Below are positions 7,741-17,197 of a DNA stretch of 64,000 nucleotides, in pieces. Made by a program: the position numbers and the translations under genes. The DNA is taken from the NCBI RefSeq assembly GCF_000741135.1, contig NZ_JGYU01000005.1, positions 113,965-177,964 on the forward strand. Direction: 5' to 3'. Below the pieces are notes generated by a model, which saw only the letters and a program-made list of their open reading frames with translations, ran no database searches and had not been told where the DNA came from. Within the stretch, counting starts at the first letter, position 1. The number at the start of each line of letters is the position of its first letter. Source of the DNA: Bifidobacterium choerinum. GTDB lineage: Bacteria > Actinomycetota > Actinomycetes > Actinomycetales > Bifidobacteriaceae.

Positions 7741-8505
7741 TCACTTGGCGTCCTTGACGAGGACGCCGAACGCGGCCATGTCGGCCGGGGAGACGTCACC
7801 GTATTCCTCCTTGGCGCCGACGCACTGCGCCCACGTCTTGCACTGCTCACCGGTCTTCGAGTAGACGTATTTCATGGTCTTGAGCACGTTCATGGACGGG
7901 ATGTGACGGTACTGGCCGGCGGCCATGTCGGCCACGTAGAGTTCCTGAGTGCCCTTCTTGCGGAAGATGACATGCATGTTCTTGTTCTCCTTTTTGAGTT
8001 GCGCCACCGTCTGTGCGGCGGTGGGCTTGTTGTTCATCTTGTCCTGGACGAGTCGGACGAAAGCATTCCAGCTGTAGCCGAAACGGTTGAAGTACGGGAA
8101 CGGGTCGGTATGGTCGCTGCCACCGTACACTTGGCTGAACCACTGGTGGGGATGCATCCGATCCACACCCCATCCGTGTGCTTTGAGTATCTGCGCGCAC
8201 ACGTCGGCTGCGATCTGGATACCACGGTCGAAGTCGGCTTTGTTTGTGGCTTCGCAGATTTCGATGCCGACGCACGTCGCGTTGCCGTTGCCGACCTGCC
8301 AACACAGGCGGTTGTCGGGCACCGTGTGATACGCCTCGCGCCAGTCGGACGTGTAGTGCACCGCATAGTCGTATCCGCGCGACCACAGGTCGCGATGATT
8401 TCGGGCTGTGGCGCCGGGATTCGCTGTGGAATGCACGGCTAGCATGGATGGATTGAGTGGGCCGTGCCCATCGTTGACAATGTCCTGTCTGATGGATATC
8501 AACAT
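7741..8505 (-). CDS. Endolysin, N-acetylmuramoyl-L-alanine amidase (Amidase_2)
   Basis: 254 residues. The N-terminal half is an Amidase_2/PGRP domain: AVHSTANPGATARNH with zinc ligand His25, HYTSDWREAYHTVPDN, GIEICEATN, and a DHTDPFPYF segment holding another expected ligand. It should cut the amide bond between muramic acid and the stem peptide. The C-terminal 90 residues after a Lys/Asn-rich hinge are probably a cell-wall binding part, but I recognise no named motif. RBS AAAGGAG precedes the ATG. There is no signal peptide, so release would depend on the holin. Confidence 0.9.
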   Translation of the reverse strand: MLISIRQDIVNDGHGPLNPSMLAVHSTANPGATARNHRDLWSRGYDYAVHYTSDWREAYHTVPDNRLCWQVGNGNATCVGIEICEATNKADFDRGIQIAADVCAQILKAHGWGVDRMHPHQWFSQVYGGSDHTDPFPYFNRFGYSWNAFVRLVQDKMNNKPTAAQTVAQLKKENKNMHVIFRKKGTQELYVADMAAGQYRHIPSMNVLKTMKYVYSKTGEQCKTWAQCVGAKEEYGDVSPADMAAFGVLVKDAK

Positions 8506-8523
8506 GCGCTCCTTTCTGATATG

Positions 8524-8553
8524 AAAAAGGCCACAGCGTGGTGCTGTGGCCTT
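8524..8553 (-). terminator. Terminator-like hairpin just before the endolysin gene
   Basis: AAGGCCACAGC and GCTGTGGCCTT flank a five-base loop; on the minus strand the stem is followed by TTTTTC. It sits about 20 bases upstream of the endolysin start, inside the leftward operon, so it must be partial or serve as an RNA processing or stability element. Confidence 0.7.
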
Positions 8554-8571
8554 ATGGCTTGTTGATGGCGG

Positions 8572-8970
8572 TTAGTAGTCGCCTTCGTTGGTTTCGTCGC
8601 ACATGCGGCTGGTCGCGTCCCCGCCGGGCGGCACCGATGGTAGGCGTCGAATCTCCTCGATCATTTCAGTGCCGGTACCGTTGCCGCCGATCGAATGGTA
8701 GGCGGTGTAGAGACGTTCCAGCACGTGCTTTTCGTTCGGGTGCAACCAGCCGTGCCGCATGGCGCTCTCGTGCCGTTCCCTGATGCGCAGATAGGCAAGC
8801 TCGACCACGGCCGCGTTGAGGCCGTCGAGTTTTTCGGCGATCTTGTTCATGTCCACGGCCGGATGGCGTTTGTCGTAGCGGCCCAACAGCCAGCTGATGA
8901 TGCCGGACACCCCCAACCCGGTGGCGACGCCAGCGAGAGCGGTGATAGCCTCCGCACTCAACAGATTCAA
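8572..8970 (-). CDS. Small membrane-anchored lysis-region protein
   Basis: 132 residues. One N-terminal hydrophobic segment (about 5-28, TALAGVATGLGVSGIISWLL) is followed by a soluble part with HGWLHPNEKHVLERLYTAY and GGNGTGTEMIEEIRRLP, a pattern I know from unnamed phage proteins encoded beside holins. The start appears to be TTG at 8970, with GGGGAGG upstream. It may assist lysis or be an antiholin; function is inferred from position only. Confidence 0.7.
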   Translation of the reverse strand: MNLLSAEAITALAGVATGLGVSGIISWLLGRYDKRHPAVDMNKIAEKLDGLNAAVVELAYLRIRERHESAMRHGWLHPNEKHVLERLYTAYHSIGGNGTGTEMIEEIRRLPSVPPGGDATSRMCDETNEGDY

Positions 8971-8998
8971 AAAATGTTCACCTCCCCTCGATGATTGG

Positions 8999-9052
8999 TT
9001 ATGGTATGACGACTGGCGGGTGCATGTTCCGAGACGCCGCGATGCCGCTCAT
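8999..9052 (-). CDS. Possible 17-residue peptide
   Basis: A minus-strand ATG at 9052 with AAAGGTGG at good spacing opens a 17-codon frame (MSGIAASRNMHPPVVIP) that fills the gap between two late genes. Very short proteins between tail and lysis genes are common in siphoviruses. Only the RBS and the position support it. Confidence 0.4.
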   Translation of the reverse strand: MSGIAASRNMHPPVVIP

Positions 9053-9077
9053 GCGGCCACCTTTCAATGGGACGCGG

Positions 9078-9515
9078 CTACGCCTTCCCGTACCACTCCT
9101 CGAACGGTGCCATGTCGAACGCGGCGGTCATGTTGTCCGAGCGCATGAGCGCGATCTCGCGCACAATCATCGCCGGTGCGGAATTGAGTACTCTCAGCGA
9201 GAGTCTCGGGGCGTCGAGGTTCTCCTGCGCGATCCAGTCGATGCGCATACCTGCCATGATGCGTGCCGCGGTCACATCCTGCGTGCCCGCATACTTGTGG
9301 GCAGTCCATTGCACCCTGTAGTTGTTGCCGTCGATGGGATCGGTCACATCGGCCCGGATCCATAGGCTCACCGGCGTACCCGCTTCGAGGGGGCACGGAG
9401 TCCAGTCGCATGGGATCGTCACCTGCTGACCGAAAGATATGGTCAGGTTCGGGGATGGCGTCAGCACGTGGTTTACCCAATCCGCCCCCGTCAACAACAG
9501 TTTCTCCGCGCTCAT
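9078..9515 (-). CDS. Putative tail-tip accessory protein
   Basis: 145 residues, no recognised family. The middle has a beta-rich pattern (SFGQQVTIPCDWTPCPLEAG, TPVSLWIRADV, RVQWTAHKYAG), suggesting a carbohydrate-binding or jelly-roll type fold. It overlaps the upstream gene by four bases (ATGA), so the two are translated together. Its position after the fibre genes suggests a role in receptor contact. Confidence 0.6.
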   Translation of the reverse strand: MSAEKLLLTGADWVNHVLTPSPNLTISFGQQVTIPCDWTPCPLEAGTPVSLWIRADVTDPIDGNNYRVQWTAHKYAGTQDVTAARIMAGMRIDWIAQENLDAPRLSLRVLNSAPAMIVREIALMRSDNMTAAFDMAPFEEWYGKA

Positions 9516-10036
9516 GCCACCACCACCAGTTCGAGGTGGTGTGGATAGAAGCCTAGGAAGCTAAGCCCCCCCCCCGTGGTGGGGAAGGTGTCGCCCGCGA
9601 ACCACGGACGTTGCAGCTCAGGATATTTCAGCGTGCCGTTCTGCACCATGTCGTACAGCCTTTCCCAATCCTCCGGCGTGTACACGCCGCGTTCCATCAG
9701 CACGAACGGGCCGTAGACGAGCGGCAGCGTATGGCTGCTGTTATTCCCGTCAGCGACGCGCGCCGCCACCCAGCCATCCCTACGGACGAGCAGCGTGCCA
9801 TTCTCGACCGTCAACCGGTCGAGCACGTTCGGATTGTCGCTGATGACACGCGCGTACAACACACGGCCCGCCAACTCGGTATTGGTCATGCCCTGCCATG
9901 CGAACGCCGTACCATTACTCGCACCCTCGGCCAGCTCGTACCGCCAATTGTCGCCGTTCTCCGTCGCCACACCCTCCCAACAAGCGCACTTTTTGCGCGC
10001 GTGGGGGTCCGGATGCAGATTACGCAATTCACTCAT
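9512..10036 (-). CDS. Putative tail-tip protein with a poly-G tract
   Basis: 174 residues, starting MSELRNLHPDPHARKKC behind GGAGG. I know no family. The sequence looks beta-rich, as in adsorption proteins. Near the C terminus (codons for TTGGGLSF) the coding strand has a run of ten G (plus-strand C run at 9566-9575). A one-base slip there would change the last 20 or so residues or alter coupling with the next gene, which starts four bases before this stop. Confidence 0.6.
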   Translation of the reverse strand: MSELRNLHPDPHARKKCACWEGVATENGDNWRYELAEGASNGTAFAWQGMTNTELAGRVLYARVISDNPNVLDRLTVENGTLLVRRDGWVAARVADGNNSSHTLPLVYGPFVLMERGVYTPEDWERLYDMVQNGTLKYPELQRPWFAGDTFPTTGGGLSFLGFYPHHLELVVVA

Positions 10037-10166
10037 GAGTCGCCTCCTCGCCTAGTCGGGCCTGTAGGACGCGTGCCTGCGCGGTCAATACCGCGACCTG
10101 ATATGCGAGCTGCGCGTTCTGCTCACGTAGCGCCGTGATCAGCTGCTCTGCTGGTATTTCTGTCAT
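10029..10166 (-). CDS. 45-residue coiled-coil protein
   Basis: ATG at 10166 follows a near-perfect AAGGAGG. The product (MTEIPAEQLITALREQNAQL then AYQVAVLTAQARVLQARLG) is a single amphipathic helix rich in Leu, Gln and Ala, probably a short coiled coil. Its stop region overlaps the next gene's start. It fills the gap between the two tail-tip genes and may be an assembly or trimerisation helper. Confidence 0.7.
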   Translation of the reverse strand: MTEIPAEQLITALREQNAQLAYQVAVLTAQARVLQARLGEEATHE

Positions 10167-10175
10167 GCTGCCTCC

Positions 10176-11462
10176 TTAGATGAAGATCATGTAGTTGACA
10201 CGGAACGTTGTGCCGGTTGAGGCGGAGCAGAACACATACCAGCGTTTGTCGTCCTGATTCCAGCCCGCACCTGTCAACGCGATGTTGTTCGCTCTCAGGT
10301 CGCCGTTGGCGACGAACACGACCGCAGTCGATGCGTCGATGTTCTCGCCGACGATCGCCGCCCACTGCTCCGCCGTGAACAAGTCATGACGATTGGACGA
10401 CGCGGACGGGGTGACGACCTTCGTGCCCTTGAACATGCGCGGCACGTTGCACCCGTTGATACTGACCGGCATTCCCGCGATGGCGACACCCGCCGTGGGG
10501 GCGCCGACGCCGATGCCGATGCCTTTGCCGCCCGCCGAGAAGTCAAGCAGGAAGCGTTGCGGGCCTACCGTCGTGTACGCGTTCACGGTCCCGTACTTGT
10601 CTTTCACGACCACACGGAACCGCCATGAGGAGTCCGCTGACAAATCAGTCAGGGTGACTGTGCCCGTGCCTGTGGCGCCGCTCGCGGTGACCGGCGTCTC
10701 TTTCCATGTGCCACCGTCCTGTACCGCGATCGTCACCGACTGCACTGTGTTCGCACTGTCACCGGATGTGTCGCATTTCCATGTGACGTACAATTTCACG
10801 CGCGTGCCGGATTCAGACATATCGCCAGCCTCGTTCACACGTTGCGCGGTGAATGATTGGATGGTAGGTGGTTGCGCGTTGAGCTTCCATTTCGCGTACA
10901 ACGTGTTGTTGTTGTCCGCACCGTACCGGCCGCCCGGCTGGTAGATGACCGCACCGTCCGCACTCGTCGCCCACCCGAGGAACGTATGGTTCGCGCGCGT
11001 GGGCCTCGTGCTCGACAAGGTGAGGACCTCACCCCACCATTTCGTCTGACTGCCGGGAGCCCCACTGCCGCCATTCGCGTTATACGAGACAGTGTGCGAG
11101 GGCAATGGCGGCACGCTGATACGCAAGTCGCTTCTCGACGTGCCTGCCGCGAACCCGCTGACTCGGGCCTCCGCGGTACACAGAACGCTTTGCGTCGCCT
11201 TGGTGCGATTAACCCAGATTTCTTTCGCCACCAAGCCCACGCCTGAGTTCTGCGCGATGCTCACATTCGTCTGATCGACCGTGCTCCACTGCCCGTTCAC
11301 CGCCGCGCCGCCATGCACGCTCAACCCTGAGAACCAGTATCCGTTCGCGGAATTGATGAAGCATTCCGTCTTGATTCGCACACGGCCGTTTTCCGTTGCG
11401 GTCACGGTCGATTTGTTTCGCACGCGCCAATTATTGACGATGTTACCCAGGCTCTCAGCCAT
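10176..11462 (-). CDS. Tail fibre / receptor-binding protein with an InlB-type repeat
   Basis: 428 residues. The start at 11462 is behind AGGAGG. Residues of about 120-195 read HTVSYNANGGSGAPGSQ, then FLGWATSADG and LYAKWK, the hallmark of Listeria-Bacteroides (Flg_new/InlB B) repeats. A fibronectin-like stretch follows (about 200-300). Near residue 310 comes LLDFSAGGKGIGIGVGAPT, a motif common in siphovirus baseplate and fibre proteins (DUF859-like), and then a beta-rich C terminus. It probably recognises the cell surface. Confidence 0.8.
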   Translation of the reverse strand: MAESLGNIVNNWRVRNKSTVTATENGRVRIKTECFINSANGYWFSGLSVHGGAAVNGQWSTVDQTNVSIAQNSGVGLVAKEIWVNRTKATQSVLCTAEARVSGFAAGTSRSDLRISVPPLPSHTVSYNANGGSGAPGSQTKWWGEVLTLSSTRPTRANHTFLGWATSADGAVIYQPGGRYGADNNNTLYAKWKLNAQPPTIQSFTAQRVNEAGDMSESGTRVKLYVTWKCDTSGDSANTVQSVTIAVQDGGTWKETPVTASGATGTGTVTLTDLSADSSWRFRVVVKDKYGTVNAYTTVGPQRFLLDFSAGGKGIGIGVGAPTAGVAIAGMPVSINGCNVPRMFKGTKVVTPSASSNRHDLFTAEQWAAIVGENIDASTAVVFVANGDLRANNIALTGAGWNQDDKRWYVFCSASTGTTFRVNYMIFI

Positions 11463-11463
11463 G

Positions 11464-14400
11464 TCATGCCTCCTGAACCGTTGCGCTGCCGCCGACGTAT
11501 TGCAGGCTCATGTGCCCGTTGTCACGTGGCAGGAACGCGAAATTACCGATACGTAACGTGTTCACGATTTCCGCGTTGTTGATGTACAACCTGTCGTTCG
11601 ACACGTAGGCGGCGACGGTGTTGCCCGCACGGAATTGCATCGCCGTCGAGGTCAATTGCACGCTGTACGCGTCCGTGTTCGTCAGGTCGCCGATGGTCAA
11701 CCCCGTGTCCGGGTCGAACTGCATGTACTGTTTCCGTGCGTTGATCTCCTCGTCCAACCGGTCCGTGGTCGCCCCTACCTGCGTCTGCACATTCGTGACG
11801 GATTCACCCAATGCGTCGGCCGTCTGCGTGAACGTGGCGAGCGGCGTATACGAATCATGCACCTCGTCGGTCAGGTCGGAGACACGACTGTCCGACGCGA
11901 TACCCGACGTACCCAAATCCACGGCACCGTCAGCCGCGAAACTGATGACCGTCTGACCGCCATGCGTGACCGTCAACCCTGTAGACGTGATGCTCACCCG
12001 GTTGCCCGCGTCCGTGCTCGTATAGATGTTCGTACCGACCATCTCACCGGCCGAAATGGTCGGCGCATTGAACACGGCATTTGTTGAGACAGCCCCATCG
12101 AGCGTCAACTCGCCGGTGGCCGCGTCGAACGCCATCGAGTATTCCTCTTTGCCATTGTTCTTATACGCGAACATGCCACCGTCGGTGATGACCAGACCAC
12201 GGTATTTCTTCGCGGCCTCACTGGACTGCCACTCGGTGTTCGTGCGGATGACGCCGCCCGTGATGGCCGCACCCGAGATTTCGCCGCCCGACTGGATGGC
12301 TCCGTCCAGGCTCAACGTCCATACTCCATCGATTGGGGCGAACGTGAGCACGTTCTTCGTGCCGTCGGAAACACTGATGCCGTCCTCGTTGGCGCGCAGG
12401 AAACGCTTCTGGTCGGCCCGGTAGATGTCGAGGTTACCGCCCGTGAGCTTGATGCCACGGTTCGCGTCGTTCACGGTCTGCACCGTGCCGCCCGTCACCG
12501 TCGAACCGTGGATCCTGGACGCGTCGATGTCACCCGTCGTGATGCTCGGCGTCGTCAACGAACCGCCGTCGATGAGCACATCACGGAATGTGGCGCTGCC
12601 GTTCGCCGCGTTCATCGTGATCGTCGCATTCCCGCCAGCGCCCTTGAGCAGGATGCCTTCGTTGTTGACGACAAGCCGTTCGTTCGAGGTGAGGAACACG
12701 CCGCCCTTGATGGTCTTGCCGTACAGGGCGGTGGCGTCTATCGCGTCCGCTTCGACCGCACCCGCCTTGATGTTGCGCGCCTCAACACAGTCGGCGGCGA
12801 GCAGTTCCGTCACGATGGAACCGTTCACCAGCAAATCCTCGGCATACAGAGTGTGCGAGTTCCACTTCGTGCCGTCCCACACCCACATGTGCTCGATCTC
12901 ATTCGAATGGTCCACGAGCACTGAAGGACTGTTGTTCGGCTCACCTGTCCAGTAGGTTTCCAGATTCGGCAAGGATGTCTGCCACCACAGGTCGCCGGCG
13001 GTCAGTTTCGCCGCCACGTCCGCATCCGCCGCCGGGTCGGTCGTGGCACGGTAGATGGCGTTCTTGCCGTCCGCCGTCGCCTTCGCCAACGCCGCAGCAT
13101 CGCCCGCGTTCTCGGCTGCCTTCTTGGCTGCATCCGACGTGTCCTGAGCGCTTTTGGCGGCCTGCTCAAGCTCCCAGATGTGCGTGTAGTCGATGATCGA
13201 TGCGTCGTCCACATACGCGTCCACAGGCTGTGGGAACGCGATACGGGCACGAATCCAGCGCATACCGTCGCCGATAAGCACCGTCTGCGATGCTGATGTC
13301 CACTTGTCGCCCGTATACACGAAGTCCGCTTCCGGCGTGAAATTGGCCCATACGGTCGAATCGGTCACGGTCACGTCGCCCGTGTACTGCAATCTCAAAC
13401 CGCCGGCATCTCCGGCGCCGGACAGTGCGGTCATCAGCTTGTACCAAGCGTCGAAACGATACCGGTGGCCTGTCGTCACCGCGATCGGCTTCAGGCTCAC
13501 CAGTTCGGACGCGCCGAGCGAACCGTTCAGATAGGCTCGCCTGCCGCCGGAACGCGACCATGGCGACTGCTGCGTGAACGCGGCACCGGCGATGTTCGTC
13601 CTCCACCCATCCTGGCCGTCCTCGAACCCGCCGTTGAACAGCAGCTCCTGCGCGTCACGACGCGCCAATTCGACCGCACGGTTCGCCTTGTCCGCATCCA
13701 ATTGGGCCTTCGACGTCGCCTCGGACAGGTCGGTCAAACCCTGCTTCGCGTTCGCGATGTCCTTATCGACCTCGCCCATCTTCGTATCGTTCGCCGACGC
13801 GTAGTCGGTGAACTTCTTCGCCTCCGCTTCAATGGCGTCGGCGTTCGCCTGCACCTTCCCGTTCGTCTCGGCCAGCTTCTTATCAACCGCATCCGCCTTG
13901 CTCGTCGCATCCGCAGCGGCCGCCGCGAGAATCTCGTCGGCCTTCGTGTCAATCCGGTCGGACGTGTCAGCAATGTTCTTGTTGACCTGCTCGATCTGCG
14001 CCTTCACAGACTCGTCAGCAGCCGCGAGGATGTTCTCGGCAGCCTCGTCAAACTCCTGCTGCGAGACGATGGGCAGAATCTCCACCTGCACATGTTCGGA
14101 TTCTTCGGATTCGTTATAGGCCGGCGCACCATCCCTATCATGCGCATCATCCAACGCGGTCGCCCACACATCCAGCACGGTGCCTGCGTCGAACACGCCC
14201 GTGTTCACCTCACCCGCCGACGAAAGCACACCCACAAGCGTCTTCACAGCCTCGACGTCATCTGCCGGTCTCGCCCACACCTGAACGCAGCGGAAATCCT
14301 CCGGGATTCCACCCTCAAGGGCACCATCCCAACGGATAAGGGCCGTACCCAAGTGGCTCGTCGCCTCGATGTCCAACGGACGGCCTGGCGGCGTCGTATC

Positions 14401-14577
14401 CCCCACCCACGGGGCGACGCCATTCACACCCAACACGGTATCCGTGCCGTCACGGTTAGGCACGACGATCACACCAGCGGTACGCGCCGCATTATCCGTC
14501 CCCAACAGACGGTTGGCACGCGCCGCCATGAACGGCAGCGCCGCATCATCCGGGTTCAATTCCTCATGAATCGCCAT
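11464..14577 (-). CDS. Large tail-hub / fibre protein
   Basis: 1037 residues. N-terminal part (about 1-175) includes a fibronectin-like domain (TPPGRPLDIEATSHLGTALI). About 175-320 is a long Ala/Lys/Asp-rich coiled coil. A carbohydrate-binding-like domain follows from LFNGGFEDGQDGW, then WTGEPNNSPSVL and WVWDGTKW. Beta-repeat segments follow, with many 'T/S-x-G-G' turns as in triple-stranded fibres. The C terminus (YMQFDPDTGLTIGD onward) is a fibre end seen in many siphoviruses. It probably links the baseplate to the receptor-binding proteins. RBS GGGAGG. Confidence 0.8.
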   Translation of the reverse strand: MAIHEELNPDDAALPFMAARANRLLGTDNAARTAGVIVVPNRDGTDTVLGVNGVAPWVGDTTPPGRPLDIEATSHLGTALIRWDGALEGGIPEDFRCVQVWARPADDVEAVKTLVGVLSSAGEVNTGVFDAGTVLDVWATALDDAHDRDGAPAYNESEESEHVQVEILPIVSQQEFDEAAENILAAADESVKAQIEQVNKNIADTSDRIDTKADEILAAAAADATSKADAVDKKLAETNGKVQANADAIEAEAKKFTDYASANDTKMGEVDKDIANAKQGLTDLSEATSKAQLDADKANRAVELARRDAQELLFNGGFEDGQDGWRTNIAGAAFTQQSPWSRSGGRRAYLNGSLGASELVSLKPIAVTTGHRYRFDAWYKLMTALSGAGDAGGLRLQYTGDVTVTDSTVWANFTPEADFVYTGDKWTSASQTVLIGDGMRWIRARIAFPQPVDAYVDDASIIDYTHIWELEQAAKSAQDTSDAAKKAAENAGDAAALAKATADGKNAIYRATTDPAADADVAAKLTAGDLWWQTSLPNLETYWTGEPNNSPSVLVDHSNEIEHMWVWDGTKWNSHTLYAEDLLVNGSIVTELLAADCVEARNIKAGAVEADAIDATALYGKTIKGGVFLTSNERLVVNNEGILLKGAGGNATITMNAANGSATFRDVLIDGGSLTTPSITTGDIDASRIHGSTVTGGTVQTVNDANRGIKLTGGNLDIYRADQKRFLRANEDGISVSDGTKNVLTFAPIDGVWTLSLDGAIQSGGEISGAAITGGVIRTNTEWQSSEAAKKYRGLVITDGGMFAYKNNGKEEYSMAFDAATGELTLDGAVSTNAVFNAPTISAGEMVGTNIYTSTDAGNRVSITSTGLTVTHGGQTVISFAADGAVDLGTSGIASDSRVSDLTDEVHDSYTPLATFTQTADALGESVTNVQTQVGATTDRLDEEINARKQYMQFDPDTGLTIGDLTNTDAYSVQLTSTAMQFRAGNTVAAYVSNDRLYINNAEIVNTLRIGNFAFLPRDNGHMSLQYVGGSATVQEA

Positions 14578-14595
14578 ACAGCAACCTCCCTCAAC

Positions 14596-16239
14596 TCAGG
14601 TCACAGGGTCGGACATGATGTCGAACGTCAACTCGACCTTGCCCGTCTCATCACCGCTCATCTGCATCAACCGCATCCCGTACACGCCGTCCGGCACGTC
14701 CGGGAATCCCTGAATCGAAACGTCGAACATCTCCCCCGGCCAGAAACTGCCCAACGGGTGCAAGGGAATGCCAGCGGATTCATCAAACGCGTTGATTTCA
14801 CCCTTGACCTGCATCAACGGCTGCCGATTCGCGTGCAACACCGCCGTCGCGCCACTGCGCAACAGGCCGATCTCCTCCGCCTTGGAATCCTGAAAAGTCG
14901 TCTCGACCAACGGCCACGGGTCACGCCGGTTCACCAACGACAAATCCTCCGCCAAATACGTCAACGTGCCACTGCCGGTGCCTGCTCCCACACCGTAGAC
15001 ACGCATCATCGGCTGCGCCCTGTCCACCGTGATGTTCTCCAAAGTGGACGCCTCACCCGCCGCATACGCGAGTGACAATCGCTTGTCCTGATGCAGGTAG
15101 ATGTCACCATCACTGCCGGCGAGGAACCGGTAGCGGATATGCCGCCCGTCCTCGGTCAGATACGGGCGGAACTGCATATCCGGGCCGCCAGCACTGTTCG
15201 CGATGGCGCGCAGGATGTCCGCACACCGATGATTCGTCACATTGAAATCCCTGTAGCGCACCTCGACCGGCTTCTGCTCCACCGTCGTCGTCGGCCCCTC
15301 GGTCTTCTTCGTGCTGCCGGTCTCCTTGCCGTTGCCGTCATACTTGTATGTGGTGATCGTCTTCGTCACCGTCTTCTCGATCCGGTAACTGCCTTTCGGC
15401 TTCGTGACCGTCTTCACCTCCGTCACGGTACGGCCCGTGCGGATGGTCTTCTGCTTGTCGCGGGTACGCTGGACGCGTTTACCCTTCTGCCACACCGTAT
15501 ACTTTTCCTTGACAGTGACCGTCTTAGACGTGACCTTCTCCGTATGGTCCACGACCGTGACCGTATCCCCCTCCGTCGTGGTAGACACCCAACCGTCAGG
15601 CTTCGTGACCTTCTTCACCGTCTTCGTGTCCGACGACGCCGTGTCCTCCTCATCACCGGACACTTCCGGCAGCTGATGCGTGCCCTTCTCGCCCAGATAC
15701 GGCAAATCGATAGGCAAGGCGCCGCCCGGTTTCACCTCCGTGCACTGCCGGATCGTCTCGCACGCCAACGCCCGCCAGGACAGATTCACCCAACGGAACT
15801 CGTCCGGCGAACTGTTGCCCTTGCCTTTGCCGAAACGGCCCTCATGCACCAAGTACCGGTCTTCGAGCATGGCGAGCATCGACACGAACGGCATGGACAC
15901 ATCCAACTGGGAAGACTTGCGCACACCCAATGCGCCCCCCAATACGGGACGGCCCGGCATGTTCGCATCATCCGTCTTCGTATGCCAGAACGCGACAAGC
16001 CCACGCTTATACGGCATCAAAGCGCTTGCCTTTGCCGCCGCCGTCTCGCCCGGAATCTGCCCCCACGGCAGTTCCAGACCCGACACGTCGTCGATACCGA
16101 AACCCTTATCCTTGCTCGTCGAGAAGGAAGCGTCGGACACGCTCATTGACCATGTGAACGCAGGTACGTCGATCTGCTCCGCAAGCAAACCCGTAACCGT
16201 GTCATAAAGAAAGAAGTTCCAGCCGTCACGAAACGCCAT
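14596..16239 (-). CDS. Tail-associated baseplate hub protein
   Basis: 547 residues. The start (MAFRDGWNFFLYDTVTG) and the segment FTWSMSVSDASFST are typical of actinophage minor tail proteins of the ReqiPepy6 gp37-like type, which cap the tail tube and carry the fibre. Between about residues 205 and 335 lies a long Thr/Lys/Val-rich low-complexity insertion (repeats of TVTKPKG, KTVTK and similar). Position between Dit and the fibre genes supports the assignment. RBS AAGGGG. Confidence 0.75.
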   Translation of the reverse strand: MAFRDGWNFFLYDTVTGLLAEQIDVPAFTWSMSVSDASFSTSKDKGFGIDDVSGLELPWGQIPGETAAAKASALMPYKRGLVAFWHTKTDDANMPGRPVLGGALGVRKSSQLDVSMPFVSMLAMLEDRYLVHEGRFGKGKGNSSPDEFRWVNLSWRALACETIRQCTEVKPGGALPIDLPYLGEKGTHQLPEVSGDEEDTASSDTKTVKKVTKPDGWVSTTTEGDTVTVVDHTEKVTSKTVTVKEKYTVWQKGKRVQRTRDKQKTIRTGRTVTEVKTVTKPKGSYRIEKTVTKTITTYKYDGNGKETGSTKKTEGPTTTVEQKPVEVRYRDFNVTNHRCADILRAIANSAGGPDMQFRPYLTEDGRHIRYRFLAGSDGDIYLHQDKRLSLAYAAGEASTLENITVDRAQPMMRVYGVGAGTGSGTLTYLAEDLSLVNRRDPWPLVETTFQDSKAEEIGLLRSGATAVLHANRQPLMQVKGEINAFDESAGIPLHPLGSFWPGEMFDVSIQGFPDVPDGVYGMRLMQMSGDETGKVELTFDIMSDPVT

Positions 16240-16257
16240 GCCATCCCCTTCTATCGT

Positions 16258-17160
16258 TTATTCGTCCGGCCCCAAGTCCGTCGCCGTCAGCACGACGCCC
16301 GGCAGCGCACCACCGTGGAAGTCCGCGCTCGTACCGTTACCGACCCACATGATGACGTCCAACGTGTGCTCGCCACGGCCACACGACACGTCCTCGATGA
16401 CCGCCGGCTTATCCGCCCACGAACCATAGGCGACCACATAATGACGCCTACCCACTTCAGTGCCGTCGATACGGAACGCCATGAACAATTCCGAATACTT
16501 GGAAAAGTCCGGTGCACCATTCGACTTCGACGCGCAGAAATTAGTCAACAACCGCAACTGCAAACGCCGGTCGGTCGGCAACGTGATCTTGCACTTGCAG
16601 TATGCGACCGGCGTCTTCGACGACAACGTGAAACCGTTCGCGATACGAAAATACGCAACCTGACGGCCCGCACTGCCGAACGGAATGCAGTAGGTCACGT
16701 CCTTCGTCGCCGAAGCGGCCTGCGTCGCCGTCGCCCCAGCCGGCATCAGCATGGCGCGCAGCGGCGTCGCATCCGTCGGAATCGTCGGCTCTACCGGCGA
16801 CACCGACGCCACACCCTGCGTCACACCAACCTCGACCTGATTGCTTGCATCACCCGCATATTCCGGCTTGTTCAACGCCCGAACCCACACCACATCGATA
16901 CGAGGATTCGACGGATCGCCAGCCGACACGGCAGGTGAGGCGCCGCCCGGCCAATACGCCAACGTCTTACCGTCCGAATCGCCACGCGAACACACGGCGA
17001 CACCCTCCGCAACCTGATAGGTCAAATCGGAACGACCTGACACGCCAAGTCCGTCCATGATGCCCGTGTTCTGGAAGAACCCGCCGATGATATGCCGATG
17101 CGTCAACGGCGTCACACCGTTGCCGTCATCATCACAGGACACGCCAAGAGCCGTAGTCAT
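16258..17160 (-). CDS. Putative baseplate or fibre protein
   Basis: 300 residues. The N terminus (GVTPLTHRHIIGGFFQNTG then VAEGVAVCSRG) matches baseplate-attached proteins seen between Dit and hub genes in siphoviruses. The rest is beta-rich, with a C-terminal part (VIMWVGNGTSADFHGGALPG) that may bind ligand. No enzyme motif is seen. It starts behind GGTGGTG, 38 bases after a terminator-like hairpin. Confidence 0.65.
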   Translation of the reverse strand: MTTALGVSCDDDGNGVTPLTHRHIIGGFFQNTGIMDGLGVSGRSDLTYQVAEGVAVCSRGDSDGKTLAYWPGGASPAVSAGDPSNPRIDVVWVRALNKPEYAGDASNQVEVGVTQGVASVSPVEPTIPTDATPLRAMLMPAGATATQAASATKDVTYCIPFGSAGRQVAYFRIANGFTLSSKTPVAYCKCKITLPTDRRLQLRLLTNFCASKSNGAPDFSKYSELFMAFRIDGTEVGRRHYVVAYGSWADKPAVIEDVSCGRGEHTLDVIMWVGNGTSADFHGGALPGVVLTATDLGPDE

Positions 17161-17197
17161 ATACGCTCACCACCATTCAAAGAAAAGCCAATACGAT

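Noticed and set aside
7345..8442. 365-residue rightward frame opposite holin and endolysin
   Set aside because: It is the complement of two well-supported lysis genes and has a shadow-type composition.
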